DNA from: Fimbriimonas ginsengisoli Gsoil 348 | GTDB lineage: Bacteria > Armatimonadota > Fimbriimonadia > Fimbriimonadales > Fimbriimonadaceae | Length of the DNA stretch: 64,000 bases | Direction: 5' to 3' | Assembly: GCA_945881865.1 (NCBI GenBank) | Contig: CAMCVK010000003.1 | Location: 124,001 to 188,000 of the forward strand | Shown here: positions 50,001 to 58,787 of the stretch, one piece after another | How the letters are laid out: each line of letters begins with the position of its first letter | Numbering within the stretch: the stretch's first letter is position 1 | The notes under the pieces: generated by a model | Told to the model about the DNA's origin: nothing | The model's input: only the letters and a program-made list of their open reading frames with translations | Database searches by the model: none | Translations under genes and position numbers: made by a program

Positions 50001-50934
50001 CGAACATCTCCTCCATACGCCATTTAAGCAGGTCTCGGGAAGGCCAGAGCGCTTCGCTCTTGGGAAGAGAGCGGAGCTGTTCACCTTCATGTGCGTAGTA
50101 CACCTTTCCATTTAGGTATTGCTCGCGAATCTGGCTACTAACCCTGATTCGGAAGTCGGCGTCGATCCCAAGTAGCCCCCTATCATAAAGAATATGCATG
50201 TCAGCACGCATGAGAAGCCCATTTTGAAGTGAGTGGCCCCCCTCCTGTGCAACTGGCTGGATATGGGCCGCCTCAAGAACTGGAACGGTTGTTTCGCCCG
50301 TTATGCAGCACCGGCGATCGTAGTTTTCCAAGGTCATCAGGCGGAAGGCGCCTTGTCCGAGTCGTGCTGTTCTCAAGTATTGGTTTCCAAGCACGGGACC
50401 CTCGGATGATCGCGTTTCACGCACCACCTTTTTCGCTATCTGAGGCTGGACTCCAAATATCTTTGCCGAGACTTCGGCCCAAATACTTTGTCCAATCTCC
50501 GTGGTGTCCTCGTAGCTCTTGCCTTGCACGAGGTTAGGTGCCCAGTCGGCCGGAGACTCAATCCAATCTGACTCCTCGAAGAAGAAGGGGTTGGAAAGAA
50601 CAATGCACCCGACTTCCGGATCAATCGTTTGAAGTCCATGCTTCTCACGGTAGTTGGCTATGGCTGATCGGAATTCTTCGAATGTTGCCGCGCCGTTCTT
50701 TTGGCCAAACGCGTCCCAGGCCGTGCTTATCGGAACTCTCGAGTAGCCACTAAAGAATGCACCGCCAACGATGAAATCGTTCGGCTTGTGCAACTTGAAA
50801 AGGAATGGTGCGCCAGGTTCGATGACCCGGAACGCAGTGCGAGCGGAAGGACGCCAGAAGTTCACTTCGTCCGGCTGGAGTTGCTTCAGATACTCAAACC
50901 ATTTGCCGTCAGTAATTCCGATGTAAAACTTCAT
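49993..50934 (-). CDS. HNH endonuclease, restriction-type
   Basis: The 313-residue protein has an N-terminal region rich in aromatic residues (KFYIGITDGKWFEYL; FLFKLHKPNDFIVGGAFF, suggesting an ASCH/PUA-like modified-base reader, which is inference) and a C-terminal HNH_2 nuclease (about 205-265: RRCCITGETTVPVLEAAHI, NGLLMRADMHILYDRGLL). The His in AAHI and the downstream N and H complete the motif. It is the first gene of a minus-strand run with the DUF4268-like protein and the dead helicase. GC is lower than in flanking genes, suggesting acquisition. Confidence 0.85.
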   Translation of the reverse strand: MKFYIGITDGKWFEYLKQLQPDEVNFWRPSARTAFRVIEPGAPFLFKLHKPNDFIVGGAFFSGYSRVPISTAWDAFGQKNGAATFEEFRSAIANYREKHGLQTIDPEVGCIVLSNPFFFEESDWIESPADWAPNLVQGKSYEDTTEIGQSIWAEVSAKIFGVQPQIAKKVVRETRSSEGPVLGNQYLRTARLGQGAFRLMTLENYDRRCCITGETTVPVLEAAHIQPVAQEGGHSLQNGLLMRADMHILYDRGLLGIDADFRIRVSSQIREQYLNGKVYYAHEGEQLRSLPKSEALWPSRDLLKWRMEEMFVA

Positions 50935-51023
50935 TTCAAAGAGCTACCTCGGGGCTAATCCAGAACTCGAAGCCTTCGCCCGCTTCATTATCGCCCTTCC
51001 TCGCCATTCTGCTCCAAAGGATC

Positions 51024-51815
51024 TTACTGTGGACTCCGATCGCGCAGGCCCTCCGGCGACTTTTCTCTCCCAATAATCTGCGACGGGGTCGGGCGGAGGC
51101 AGGTCGCGTTCGGTAAGTCCTGCTCGCGGATGACGCCGATCAGTTCCGGAATCCAGCCCGAAGCCGGGAGCCAGGCCCGAACGTCGTCCACCGACGTTTC
51201 GTCCGGGCGGGTGAAGTTCAGGCTGAGTTGCGCCAGGTCGGCGATTTCCAACCCAAAACCAAGGGCCTGAACCCCCGCGAAAAGCTCGTCGCCGGCGTTC
51301 CGCCGGACCCGAATCTCCCGAGCTAGCCGCTTCACCAATGCAACATCCTGCCCGGGCAGAGAAAAGTTCACCGCCAAGAGCCAATCCCGAAAGCCCATCA
51401 CCGTCGAGCCCCATCGCGACGCGGCCACCCCATCGCGCCGCAAGGAAGTCAAACTCGCCGAGCCGGAGTGTCCGTACAAAGAAACCGGCACGCCATACCG
51501 TTCCTCAAATAAAGCCGCAAACTCCACCAAGGAAGGGTAAGGCGGCATACCAATAAAAGGGCAAACGTCTAAAGCCCCAATGCGAGGATGCACGCCGCGG
51601 TGTACGCGGAGGTCAATCGAAGGAAAGACTAAGTCGGCAATCCACAGAATCGCCGCCGTTAGGTCCGAAAATGAACCGGAAAAGGCGATCACGGTCCGGC
51701 CGTGGTCCTCGTCACCCTGACAGTAGTGAACGGTTAGCCCGCGCGACAAAAGCTCGTCCGTGATCCGCCGGGCAAGCGGCGGATCATAAAACGACCAGTT
51801 CGGAACGGTTAGCAA
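51024..51815 (-). CDS. formiminotransferase-domain protein
   Basis: The 263-residue protein matches the formiminotransferase N- and C-terminal subdomains of glutamate formimidoyltransferase: IDLRVHRGVHPRIGALDVCP, GVPVSLYGHSG, and the later KRLAREIRVRRNAGDELFAG and QLSLNFTRPDETS. It carries no cyclodeaminase domain. Such enzymes transfer a formimino group to tetrahydrofolate in histidine breakdown, though related stand-alone proteins have other folate roles. The TTG start immediately follows the fabI stop, so they are co-translated. No hut genes are present. Confidence 0.8.
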   Translation of the reverse strand: MLTVPNWSFYDPPLARRITDELLSRGLTVHYCQGDEDHGRTVIAFSGSFSDLTAAILWIADLVFPSIDLRVHRGVHPRIGALDVCPFIGMPPYPSLVEFAALFEERYGVPVSLYGHSGSASLTSLRRDGVAASRWGSTVMGFRDWLLAVNFSLPGQDVALVKRLAREIRVRRNAGDELFAGVQALGFGLEIADLAQLSLNFTRPDETSVDDVRAWLPASGWIPELIGVIREQDLPNATCLRPTPSQIIGREKSPEGLRDRSPQ

Positions 51816-52580
51816 CTACAGCGCAACGGCGTTATAGCCCGAGTCGATGAAGATGAGCTGCCCGCTGACGCCCTGGCTCAGGTCGCTCAGCAGATACACC
51901 GCCGAACCCGCAACCTCGGCCTGGCCGTACGGTCGCTTCAGCGGCGCGGCGTCGGCGACGGTCTTGATCATGTCGCCCAGACCCTTCACGCCTCGGCCGG
52001 AAATCGTGTTCACCGGTCCCGGCGAAAGCGTGTTCACGCGGATGCCTTTCGGCCCGAGATCGAGCGCTAGGTACCGAATCGCGGACTCCAAAGCGGCCTT
52101 GCAAACGCCCATGATGTTGTAGTTCGGCATGGCACGGGTGCTTCCCAGGTAGCTCAGCGTGAGGACGCTGGCGTCCTCGTTGAAAAGGTCTTCCAGCTCG
52201 CGCGCGGTGCGAATGAGGCTGTAGCAGCTTGCGTTCATCGCAATCTGAAAGTCCTCCAGCGAGGTCTCGATGAACCGGTTGTCCAAAGCCGTCTTTGGCG
52301 CATAACCCACGCTGTGCACCAAGAAGTCGATCTTGCCGTAGGTCTGCGCGACCTGCTCGCGGAGCACCGCATACTGCTCCTCAAAGGAAAAGTCGATCTG
52401 GAACCGGTCGAACCGCTCGCGCCCCGCGATCAGCTTATCGACGCCTTCCTGCAAGCGCTCGTTTTGCGCGCCGATGCCGACGGTTGCGCCGTGCTGGTTC
52501 GCGAGGTCGGCGATGGCCCAGCCGATCGAATTCTTGTTGGTCACGTTGAGGACCAGGCCTTTTTTGCCTTCAAGCAACAT
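51816..52580 (-). CDS. fabI: enoyl-[acyl-carrier-protein] reductase (NADH)
   Basis: The 254-residue short-chain dehydrogenase has the FabI hallmarks: LEGKKGLVLNVTNKNSIGWA replacing the usual GxxxGxG loop, LVHSVGYAPK, and the active-site Tyr-x6-Lys arrangement in YNIMGVCKAALES. It performs the last reduction of fatty-acid elongation. It is upstream of the formiminotransferase gene in a two-gene unit. Confidence 0.93.
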   Translation of the reverse strand: MLLEGKKGLVLNVTNKNSIGWAIADLANQHGATVGIGAQNERLQEGVDKLIAGRERFDRFQIDFSFEEQYAVLREQVAQTYGKIDFLVHSVGYAPKTALDNRFIETSLEDFQIAMNASCYSLIRTARELEDLFNEDASVLTLSYLGSTRAMPNYNIMGVCKAALESAIRYLALDLGPKGIRVNTLSPGPVNTISGRGVKGLGDMIKTVADAAPLKRPYGQAEVAGSAVYLLSDLSQGVSGQLIFIDSGYNAVAL

Positions 52581-52619
52581 GCATACGTTGTACCCGCCGG
52601 GGTTTTTTGGATCCTGATT

Positions 52620-54503
52620 CTAATAGGCCACCAGTTGGTCGATGTGCAGCTCGCCGCCTTCCGGCACCGCCGAAGTCGTAATGCGCACGTAAACCGAGCC
52701 CTCGTAATCGGGGATCTTCGAAGGTGTGGGAATTCCAAGCGTTTGCCGGCTCCAGCTGGCGCTGGCCGCGCCTTCGCGCACGGTGGACCAGGTGCCGTAG
52801 GGATACGATGCGGTCGACCAGTTGTAGACCTCAATCTTCTCGGTCGCTTCCGGAGACTTTACATACTTGCGGCGGAAGACGATGCGTGAAACGCCTGCCT
52901 TTGGCACGCGCCGAAAGGTCCCTTCGATGACGATTTGCCCGCCGTTCTGTCGGGTGACCCGAATGGCGTCCCGGTCCACGTTGAGCGAATCCCAGAATCC
53001 ACCGATCACCTGCCCGCCCGATCGCGTCGAGCCCTCGATGAACGGATACACCACCTGGTCGGGAAACGGCGAAACCACCGTGCCCAACCGCCGGAAGCCA
53101 GAGAAGACGCCAAACTCGGCTCCTTGCGCACCGAGCGGCACGTCGGCGTAGTCGCGGGTGACCAGGCTTGGTCTGCGTCTTTGGTTCCCGGCAAAGATCT
53201 CCAGCGGCGCAGCCCGAAGGCTTCGCCCGTAAATTCGCGTCGTCACGTTCCTGCCAATCGGGGTCGCATAGCGCATCATCGGCGAGTGCCGAACTGCGGT
53301 GTCGCCGTCTAAAACGGCATCCAATGCGGCGGCCGAATCGACCAAGCCGTAGGTCGTGTATTCGCCAAACGGTGCCTGGATCAGCGGTCGTGAAGTGTTT
53401 TCGATCGCGTTTCGAACTTCCGCCACTGTGGCCGAGGGTTTCGCGCCAACGATTAGGGCGGCCAGACCCGCCACGTGGGGGCAGGCCCCGCTGGTTCCGC
53501 CGAAGCCCTGGTAGCCGCCGCCCGACTTTGTCGCGGTGAGGCCGGTTCCCGGCGCGGCTACGTCCACCCAACTGCCCCAGTCGCTAAAGCCAGATTTCGT
53601 AAGGTTTTGGTTGATCGCCGCGACCGAAAGCGTGTTCTCGTAGGCGGCCGGATAGTAGGGCAGCACGGTCGAATCGTTCCCGGCGGCGGCCACCGGCAGG
53701 GTTCCGTTCGCTGCGCAAAAGTCAATCGCCTCGCGTTCGGCGGGACTCAGGCTGTCGGAATAGAAGCTCATCGAGAGCACTTGAGCGCCGTTCTTGGCGG
53801 CATAAATGTAGGCGGGGAGCGTGCTGGAAAGGAAGAAATAGCCGTCGTCCCGGGCGGCCTTAAGGGCCATGATTCGGGCGCGGGGCGCAACACCGACCAT
53901 CCCGATTTTGTTGTCGCCCACCGCCGCCGCGATGCCCGCGCATGCGGTTCCGTGCCCATGCACGTCGTCGGTCACCGCGTCGTTCGCGACGAAATCCCAA
54001 CCGTAGTTGTCGTCGACGTAGCCGTTGCCATCGTCATCCACACCGTTGCCGGCGATCTCGTCCGAGTTCTGCCAAATGTTCGCCGCCAGGTCCTCGTGGG
54101 CGACGTCCACCCCGGTATCCATAATCGCGACGACGCCTTGGTTCGAGCCTAGGCTGCGATTCCAGGCGACGTCGGCGCGAATCGTGCGCATGTGCCAAAG
54201 GTCGCCCCACTTCGGGTCGTTCGGGTCGTAGGCGGGCTTGGCGGCCCGGTCGAGTTCAACGCGCTCAACCCCAGAGATGCCAGAAAGTCGCGAACGGGTA
54301 GCGAGCAGTTGCTTTGGCGTGGTCTCGACTACCGCCAGCTTAAGCTCCGGAATGTACTCCCGAACCGAAAGACCACGGAGCGCCGACTGGTCGCGCACCT
54401 TCACGATCAGTCGGCTTGGATGGCAAAGGATGCCGTCGATTCGAATCGGGGCCAAGTCGTAGGCGGTCCCAGACAAGGCAAGAATGGCGGCAACAATTCC
54501 CAT
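52620..54503 (-). CDS. secreted subtilisin-like serine protease (S8)
   Basis: The 627-residue protein has a short hydrophobic N-terminus, an inhibitor-I9-like propeptide (about 25-90), and an S8 catalytic domain with D129 (AIMDTGVD), H184 (HGHGTACAG) and S338 (GTSGACPHVAG). An Asp/Asn-rich calcium-like loop (NGVDDDGNGYVDDNYGWD) sits between the Asp and His. A C-terminal beta region of about 225 residues follows, probably for substrate or cell-surface binding. A TAGACT box lies 7 bases upstream of the ATG. Confidence 0.92.
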   Translation of the reverse strand: MGIVAAILALSGTAYDLAPIRIDGILCHPSRLIVKVRDQSALRGLSVREYIPELKLAVVETTPKQLLATRSRLSGISGVERVELDRAAKPAYDPNDPKWGDLWHMRTIRADVAWNRSLGSNQGVVAIMDTGVDVAHEDLAANIWQNSDEIAGNGVDDDGNGYVDDNYGWDFVANDAVTDDVHGHGTACAGIAAAVGDNKIGMVGVAPRARIMALKAARDDGYFFLSSTLPAYIYAAKNGAQVLSMSFYSDSLSPAEREAIDFCAANGTLPVAAAGNDSTVLPYYPAAYENTLSVAAINQNLTKSGFSDWGSWVDVAAPGTGLTATKSGGGYQGFGGTSGACPHVAGLAALIVGAKPSATVAEVRNAIENTSRPLIQAPFGEYTTYGLVDSAAALDAVLDGDTAVRHSPMMRYATPIGRNVTTRIYGRSLRAAPLEIFAGNQRRRPSLVTRDYADVPLGAQGAEFGVFSGFRRLGTVVSPFPDQVVYPFIEGSTRSGGQVIGGFWDSLNVDRDAIRVTRQNGGQIVIEGTFRRVPKAGVSRIVFRRKYVKSPEATEKIEVYNWSTASYPYGTWSTVREGAASASWSRQTLGIPTPSKIPDYEGSVYVRITTSAVPEGGELHIDQLVAY

Positions 54504-54510
54504 CTGGCAT

Positions 54511-54516
54511 AGTCTA
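54511..54516 (-). promoter_or_regulatory. leaderless -10 box TAGACT for the subtilase gene
   Basis: TAGACT on the minus strand, then 7 bases, then the ATG at 54503. Confidence 0.6.
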
Positions 54517-54546
54517 AACCGTAAGCGACGCCTTCGGAGAACTCAC

Positions 54547-55368
54547 GTGCAATTTCGAGCCCTAACCACCGCAAAAATAAATGAGTTCTTGGCCGTCGGT
54601 CTGCCGGATGAAACCGGCTACCACCCCATCGAGACCATCTTTCAAGAAATTTCCTACGGAGATATTTTAGAGTTCGATCTAGGCGTTGTGGAAAACCGGG
54701 TTACGTTCGAGTGGGTGCCTTCCCTTACGACCTTTGACGGCACGATTGGTCCGCTGAATACCGTGAGCCGCGCCTTGCTCCTTCTGGCGGCGAAGGTCGA
54801 AATCCCGCCGGTCGCGGTTCACGTGACAAAACGCGTGCCGCCCGAAAGTGGCCTTGGCGCCGGTAGCGCCGACGCCGCCGAGACCCTCCGCTTCTTTCAC
54901 ACCCGGTTCCCCGAGACGGTCACGGCCGAGGTTCTGCTCGACATCGCGCCCGCAATCGGCGCGGATGTCACGTTCTTTCTGCGCGGCGGGCGGGCCTTCG
55001 GCACCGGTCGCGGGGACATTCTTCGACCGCTACCAGACCTCCCGGCTCGCGCCGTCGTCATCTTGCGACCGAAGGTTGGGGGCTCGACCAAGCTCATGTA
55101 TCAGGCACTCGACCAACAAACGCGTCCGCTCGTCACCTTCAACGGCGAGCTCGGTCACAACGACTTTGAGCGCGTTGCCGATTGTGATTCGCTGGAGCTC
55201 ATCGATTTGTTGAAAACGCTCGGCGCAGTCTCGGCGGGCCTCAGCGGATCCGGCTCGGCGGTTTACGGCTTCTTTTCTTCGCGCAAGGCCGCCGAGTGGG
55301 CCTCGGCGAAGGTTTCTTCGGCCGACGTGGTCTTTAACGTCGTTACGGAAACCTGCGCCGCCCGCTGA
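54547..55368 (+). CDS. ispE: 4-diphosphocytidyl-2-C-methyl-D-erythritol kinase
   Basis: The protein of 273 residues is a GHMP kinase with ALTTAKINEFLAVG at the start, GYHPIETIFQEIS, the ATP loop PPESGLGAGSADAA, and SAGLSGSGSAVYGF near the end. It phosphorylates CDP-ME in the non-mevalonate isoprenoid pathway. The GTG at 54547 lies 6 bases after a GGAGA ribosome-binding sequence (54536-54540) and fits the family start. It is divergent from the subtilase. Confidence 0.93.
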   Translation: MQFRALTTAKINEFLAVGLPDETGYHPIETIFQEISYGDILEFDLGVVENRVTFEWVPSLTTFDGTIGPLNTVSRALLLLAAKVEIPPVAVHVTKRVPPESGLGAGSADAAETLRFFHTRFPETVTAEVLLDIAPAIGADVTFFLRGGRAFGTGRGDILRPLPDLPARAVVILRPKVGGSTKLMYQALDQQTRPLVTFNGELGHNDFERVADCDSLELIDLLKTLGAVSAGLSGSGSAVYGFFSSRKAAEWASAKVSSADVVFNVVTETCAAR

Positions 55369-55403
55369 AGATAATCGTTCTAACGGAGCCTTTCCGAATG
55401 CGC

Positions 55404-55409
55404 TAGACT
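55404..55409 (+). promoter_or_regulatory. leaderless -10 box TAGACT for the acyl-CoA ligase gene
   Basis: TAGACT followed by 7 bases and the ATG at 55417. Confidence 0.6.
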
Positions 55410-55416
55410 CCCGTCC

Positions 55417-57114
55417 ATGGCTTCGGCTTCTTCCCTGGGCGACGTTCTTTTCCGGAATTCTCGGACTTTTGCCGAGCGCCCGGCCCTGTTTTTGGCGCCG
55501 CCAAAGGGTAGCGACGTCTTCACGCCAATCACCTACACCGAGTTGTGGGAGCGCGTGCGCGGCTTCGCCGGTGCATTGCGTGACTACGGCGTCGAGCGCG
55601 GCGACCGGGTTTCCATCTTTGCCGAAAACTCGCCGGAGTGGGCCATTTTTGACTGGGCTTGCCAAACGCTGGGCATCGTTGTGGTGCCGATCTACCCCAC
55701 CCTGCCCCCCGACCAAGCCCAGCACATCCTGCGAGATTGCGGCGCAAAATTGGTCATCGTTGGAACGGCAGAACTGGGCAAAAAGGTCGGCGACGTGCCG
55801 TTTCTGCTGGTGCGCGGCGAAGGGTCGCTGGCCGAGAAAGCCGCCCAAAGCACCATCGACGACGCGGCGTGGGCGGCGATTCGGGAATCAGTCTTGCCGG
55901 ACGACACCGCCACCATCATCTACACCAGCGGAACGACCGGCCTGCCAAAGGGCGTCATGCTGTCGCACCGCGCCTGCATGCACGCGATCGAGTTCGGACC
56001 GAGGACGATCTCGATCGACAAGGACGACCTGTTCTTTTCGTTTCTGCCGCTTTGCCACGTCTATGAGCGCATTGCGGGGCACTTCCTCCCGATTGGCATT
56101 GGGGCTTCCATCGCCTACGCCCGCAATCTGGCATCGATTGCCAGTGACCTCGCGAAAGTCAATCCGACGGTGATGTTCTGCGTGCCGCGCTTCCTCGAAG
56201 CGTTCTTCGACCGGGTGACGGAGCACGTAAAGAAGCAATCGCCCCTGCGGCAGAAGCTATTCAAGCTCGCCATTGCGCAAGGCGTGAAGAAGGCCCGGGG
56301 TCAGTTCGCGCCGCTTCAGCCGCTTCTCGACACCCTCGTGATGAAGAAGGTCCGTGAGCGCGTCGGTATGCGAATGCGCTACTTCGTCAGCGGTGGGGCC
56401 GCGCTGGCCCCGCACGTTGCCGAATTCTACTTAGCGACCGGGCTCGTCGTGCTGCAAGGATATGGCCTTACCGAGACGGCCGGTCCGTGCTCGATCAACC
56501 ACCCAGACCGAAACAAATATTGGACGGTGGGCGAACCACTCGGCATGGAGATCACTTTGGCGGCAGATGGAGAGATCCTCGTGCGCGGGAACGGAGTGAT
56601 GACCGGTTATTACAACATGCCTGAAGAAACTGCTCGCGCCATCGACACGGAGGGATGGTTCCACACCGGGGACATCGGGGTGTGGGAAGGCCCGAGCCTG
56701 AAGATTACCGACCGGAAGAAGGACCTGCTGGTCCTTGGAAACGGCAAGAACATCGCGCCCCAGCTTCTAGAGAATCGGTTGCGCGAGAGCGAACTGATTC
56801 AGGAAGTGGTCGTGCTTGGCGATGGACAAGAATATTGCGCCGCCCTGATCGTGCCCGCGTTCGAAAAGGTTCGAAAAGCATTGGGTCTTGCTGACACCGA
56901 GCCGCTGGCCGACCGAGACGATGTGCGCAAGCTGATCAAAGCCGAAGTCGACGCCGTGAACAAAACATTGGCCAGCTTCGAGATGGTGAAGAAATTCGCC
57001 CTGCTTGAAACTCCGTTCTCCATTGAATCGGGCGAGCTAACGCCGACCCTGAAGGTGAAACGCAAAGTCGTTCTGGAACGCAACGCCGAGAAAGCCGTGA
57101 CGCTGTTCCGCTAG
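55417..57114 (+). CDS. long-chain fatty-acid-CoA ligase (AMP-forming)
   Basis: The 565-residue adenylate-forming enzyme has the P-loop-like motif IIYTSGTTGLPKGVMLSHRA, the A5 motif GYGLTETAGPCSINHP, the WFHTGDIG motif and KDLLVLGNGKNIAPQ, which carries the residues of the C-terminal hinge. This sequence around the hinge is typical of the FAA1-like long-chain ligases. It activates fatty acids for beta-oxidation or membrane-lipid synthesis. The gene is convergent with the small membrane protein at 57111, overlapping it by 4 bases. Confidence 0.92.
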   Translation: MASASSLGDVLFRNSRTFAERPALFLAPPKGSDVFTPITYTELWERVRGFAGALRDYGVERGDRVSIFAENSPEWAIFDWACQTLGIVVVPIYPTLPPDQAQHILRDCGAKLVIVGTAELGKKVGDVPFLLVRGEGSLAEKAAQSTIDDAAWAAIRESVLPDDTATIIYTSGTTGLPKGVMLSHRACMHAIEFGPRTISIDKDDLFFSFLPLCHVYERIAGHFLPIGIGASIAYARNLASIASDLAKVNPTVMFCVPRFLEAFFDRVTEHVKKQSPLRQKLFKLAIAQGVKKARGQFAPLQPLLDTLVMKKVRERVGMRMRYFVSGGAALAPHVAEFYLATGLVVLQGYGLTETAGPCSINHPDRNKYWTVGEPLGMEITLAADGEILVRGNGVMTGYYNMPEETARAIDTEGWFHTGDIGVWEGPSLKITDRKKDLLVLGNGKNIAPQLLENRLRESELIQEVVVLGDGQEYCAALIVPAFEKVRKALGLADTEPLADRDDVRKLIKAEVDAVNKTLASFEMVKKFALLETPFSIESGELTPTLKVKRKVVLERNAEKAVTLFR

Positions 57115-57722
57115 CGTCGTCGGCGAATCTGCGACATGAGTCGTCGAGATCGTAGCTTCTTCGCATCGGGCTTCTTTTCGTCGCCAGACTTTGAGGCTTC
57201 GATGATGCTCGCGAGCAAAGTCGTAACGACCGCGCTGACGGGAATCAAAAACCCTTGAAAGTTCCGCAAGTGCTCGAAGAAATTCAGCTTCGATTGGTCG
57301 GCGGACAGCGCCGTGTCCTTCATCATGAAGCCGACCTGGAGAAAGAAGAGCCACCCAGAACCGCAGAGGAGGATTCCGTAGAGCATACAAACCAAGACCG
57401 CGACGGCAAGCTGCGAAATGGAAAAAGTTCGGCTGCCATCGCGCTTCGAGAACACTGCCTGAACCGTAGCGAGCAGTTGGGGTAACCACAAAGCTGCCAT
57501 TTGACCTGCAATGGAGAACGACTCTGAGTAGCTCACCGCGATTCTGGGCTCCGGCACTTTCGGGCCGGCCGCACCCGGAAGGACAGAAGGCAATTGACGG
57601 CCGGTGGGAAAAGCGTGGAAAGAAAACCAGAACGAATACAAGGTCGCCAAGGACGCAATGACCACCAAGGCCAAAACAAGGCAGGCAAGTAGCACCTCTG
57701 GCCCTACTCGAAATTTGGCCAA
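57111..57722 (-). CDS. hypothetical membrane protein (third gene of a secreted/membrane cluster)
   Basis: The 203-residue protein has membrane segments at LLACLVLALVVIASLATLYSF, LAVAVLVCMLYGILLCGSGW and LIPVSAVVTTLLASIIEASK and a basic C-terminal tail (KKPDAKKLRSRRLMSQIRRR). The TTG start directly follows the stop of the preceding gene, so the two are co-translated. No family recognised. Confidence 0.6.
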   Translation of the reverse strand: MAKFRVGPEVLLACLVLALVVIASLATLYSFWFSFHAFPTGRQLPSVLPGAAGPKVPEPRIAVSYSESFSIAGQMAALWLPQLLATVQAVFSKRDGSRTFSISQLAVAVLVCMLYGILLCGSGWLFFLQVGFMMKDTALSADQSKLNFFEHLRNFQGFLIPVSAVVTTLLASIIEASKSGDEKKPDAKKLRSRRLMSQIRRRR

Positions 57723-58736
57723 TTAAGGTGCCCCGTAGAGATTCTTTAGCAGAGTTTCAGTGGTTTGTTGCAGGTAGCCGCGATCGATCTGAATCTTGAT
57801 TGGGCTGGTCGCCACCGTCGTGTTCAACAATTCCATGTTGGCAATAAGCCGGAATTTATCCGTGATTCGAAAGCCGGCGTCGAGACGGCAACTCGTTTCT
57901 GGGTTTGGCGAGAAGGAGTACTGAGATTCAAGGGATGCTGCGCGCTCATCCGCCTTAAGGATCCGAACGGCGCCGTTGCAGAGATCCACCCAGCCAGATC
58001 GCAAGCGGTTGAACACTTTGGCGCGATCTATTTGGTTTGTCCCTGGCTTCCGAAAGCTCTTCTTGTTTATCCGATAGACATTCATGTTCAGCCCGAAGTC
58101 GCTTACAGACGCTCGGTCATAAAACGCATTCATCGCGAAGATATCGCCGAGAGCCGATTCGGACTTGCCCTCCAGCGCCTGTAGCCGATTACGCAGGAGG
58201 GCGATCTCGGCATCTGAGCGAGTGAAGTTCGACTTCCGAAAGCTGAGGGTGAACCCAGCCCCGGTCTTCTCGTAGATTGTTTTGGTCAGAGCGGCCTGAT
58301 AGGCTTCCACCCGTTTAGTGTCGTCATCCACCCGTGCGAGATACTCTTGCAAGGTCGCTTCATTCTGCTCCAGGGTCATCGTCGAGGAGTAGACAGGCGG
58401 TTCTTGGCCAATGACGATCCAGGCGTTCTTGTTCTCGGCAAATCCCGAATTCGGCTCAAAGCCAACCGTACTCGTGGGAAACACCGCCGCCCGAACAAAA
58501 GCACTCACCGCCGACATAAAGATGCCCTGCCCCCCGTTGAGCCCGGCCGATGTCGGCTTTTTTCCCAGCACCCAAGCCTGAAACGGAAGCTTTTCGGCCA
58601 GCCCGAGCGACTTCATCGTCGCGTTCCAGACCTTCGGAAACTCGTCGGGGTCGGGCAAATCGCTTTGGAATTGAGGCTGGAGAATGCAAACGCCGGCGAT
58701 GAGGGCAAGTTGAACCATAACTAACCCCCACAGCAT
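57723..58736 (-). CDS. hypothetical membrane-anchored protein
   Basis: The 337-residue protein has an N-terminal hydrophobic segment (LVMVQLALIAGVCILQ) that is either a signal anchor or an uncleaved signal peptide, followed by a large mixed alpha/beta extracytoplasmic region with one long helix (about 125-205). Only two Cys occur in the mature part (DLCNGAV, ETSCRLD). It is immediately followed by the membrane protein at 57111-57722 and preceded by a lipoprotein gene 51 bases upstream. No family recognised. Confidence 0.6.
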   Translation of the reverse strand: MLWGLVMVQLALIAGVCILQPQFQSDLPDPDEFPKVWNATMKSLGLAEKLPFQAWVLGKKPTSAGLNGGQGIFMSAVSAFVRAAVFPTSTVGFEPNSGFAENKNAWIVIGQEPPVYSSTMTLEQNEATLQEYLARVDDDTKRVEAYQAALTKTIYEKTGAGFTLSFRKSNFTRSDAEIALLRNRLQALEGKSESALGDIFAMNAFYDRASVSDFGLNMNVYRINKKSFRKPGTNQIDRAKVFNRLRSGWVDLCNGAVRILKADERAASLESQYSFSPNPETSCRLDAGFRITDKFRLIANMELLNTTVATSPIKIQIDRGYLQQTTETLLKNLYGAP

Positions 58737-58787
58737 AGCGGGAATCGCCTACGTTGGCAAACTCGCCTTGCTCCAACCCCAATGTAC

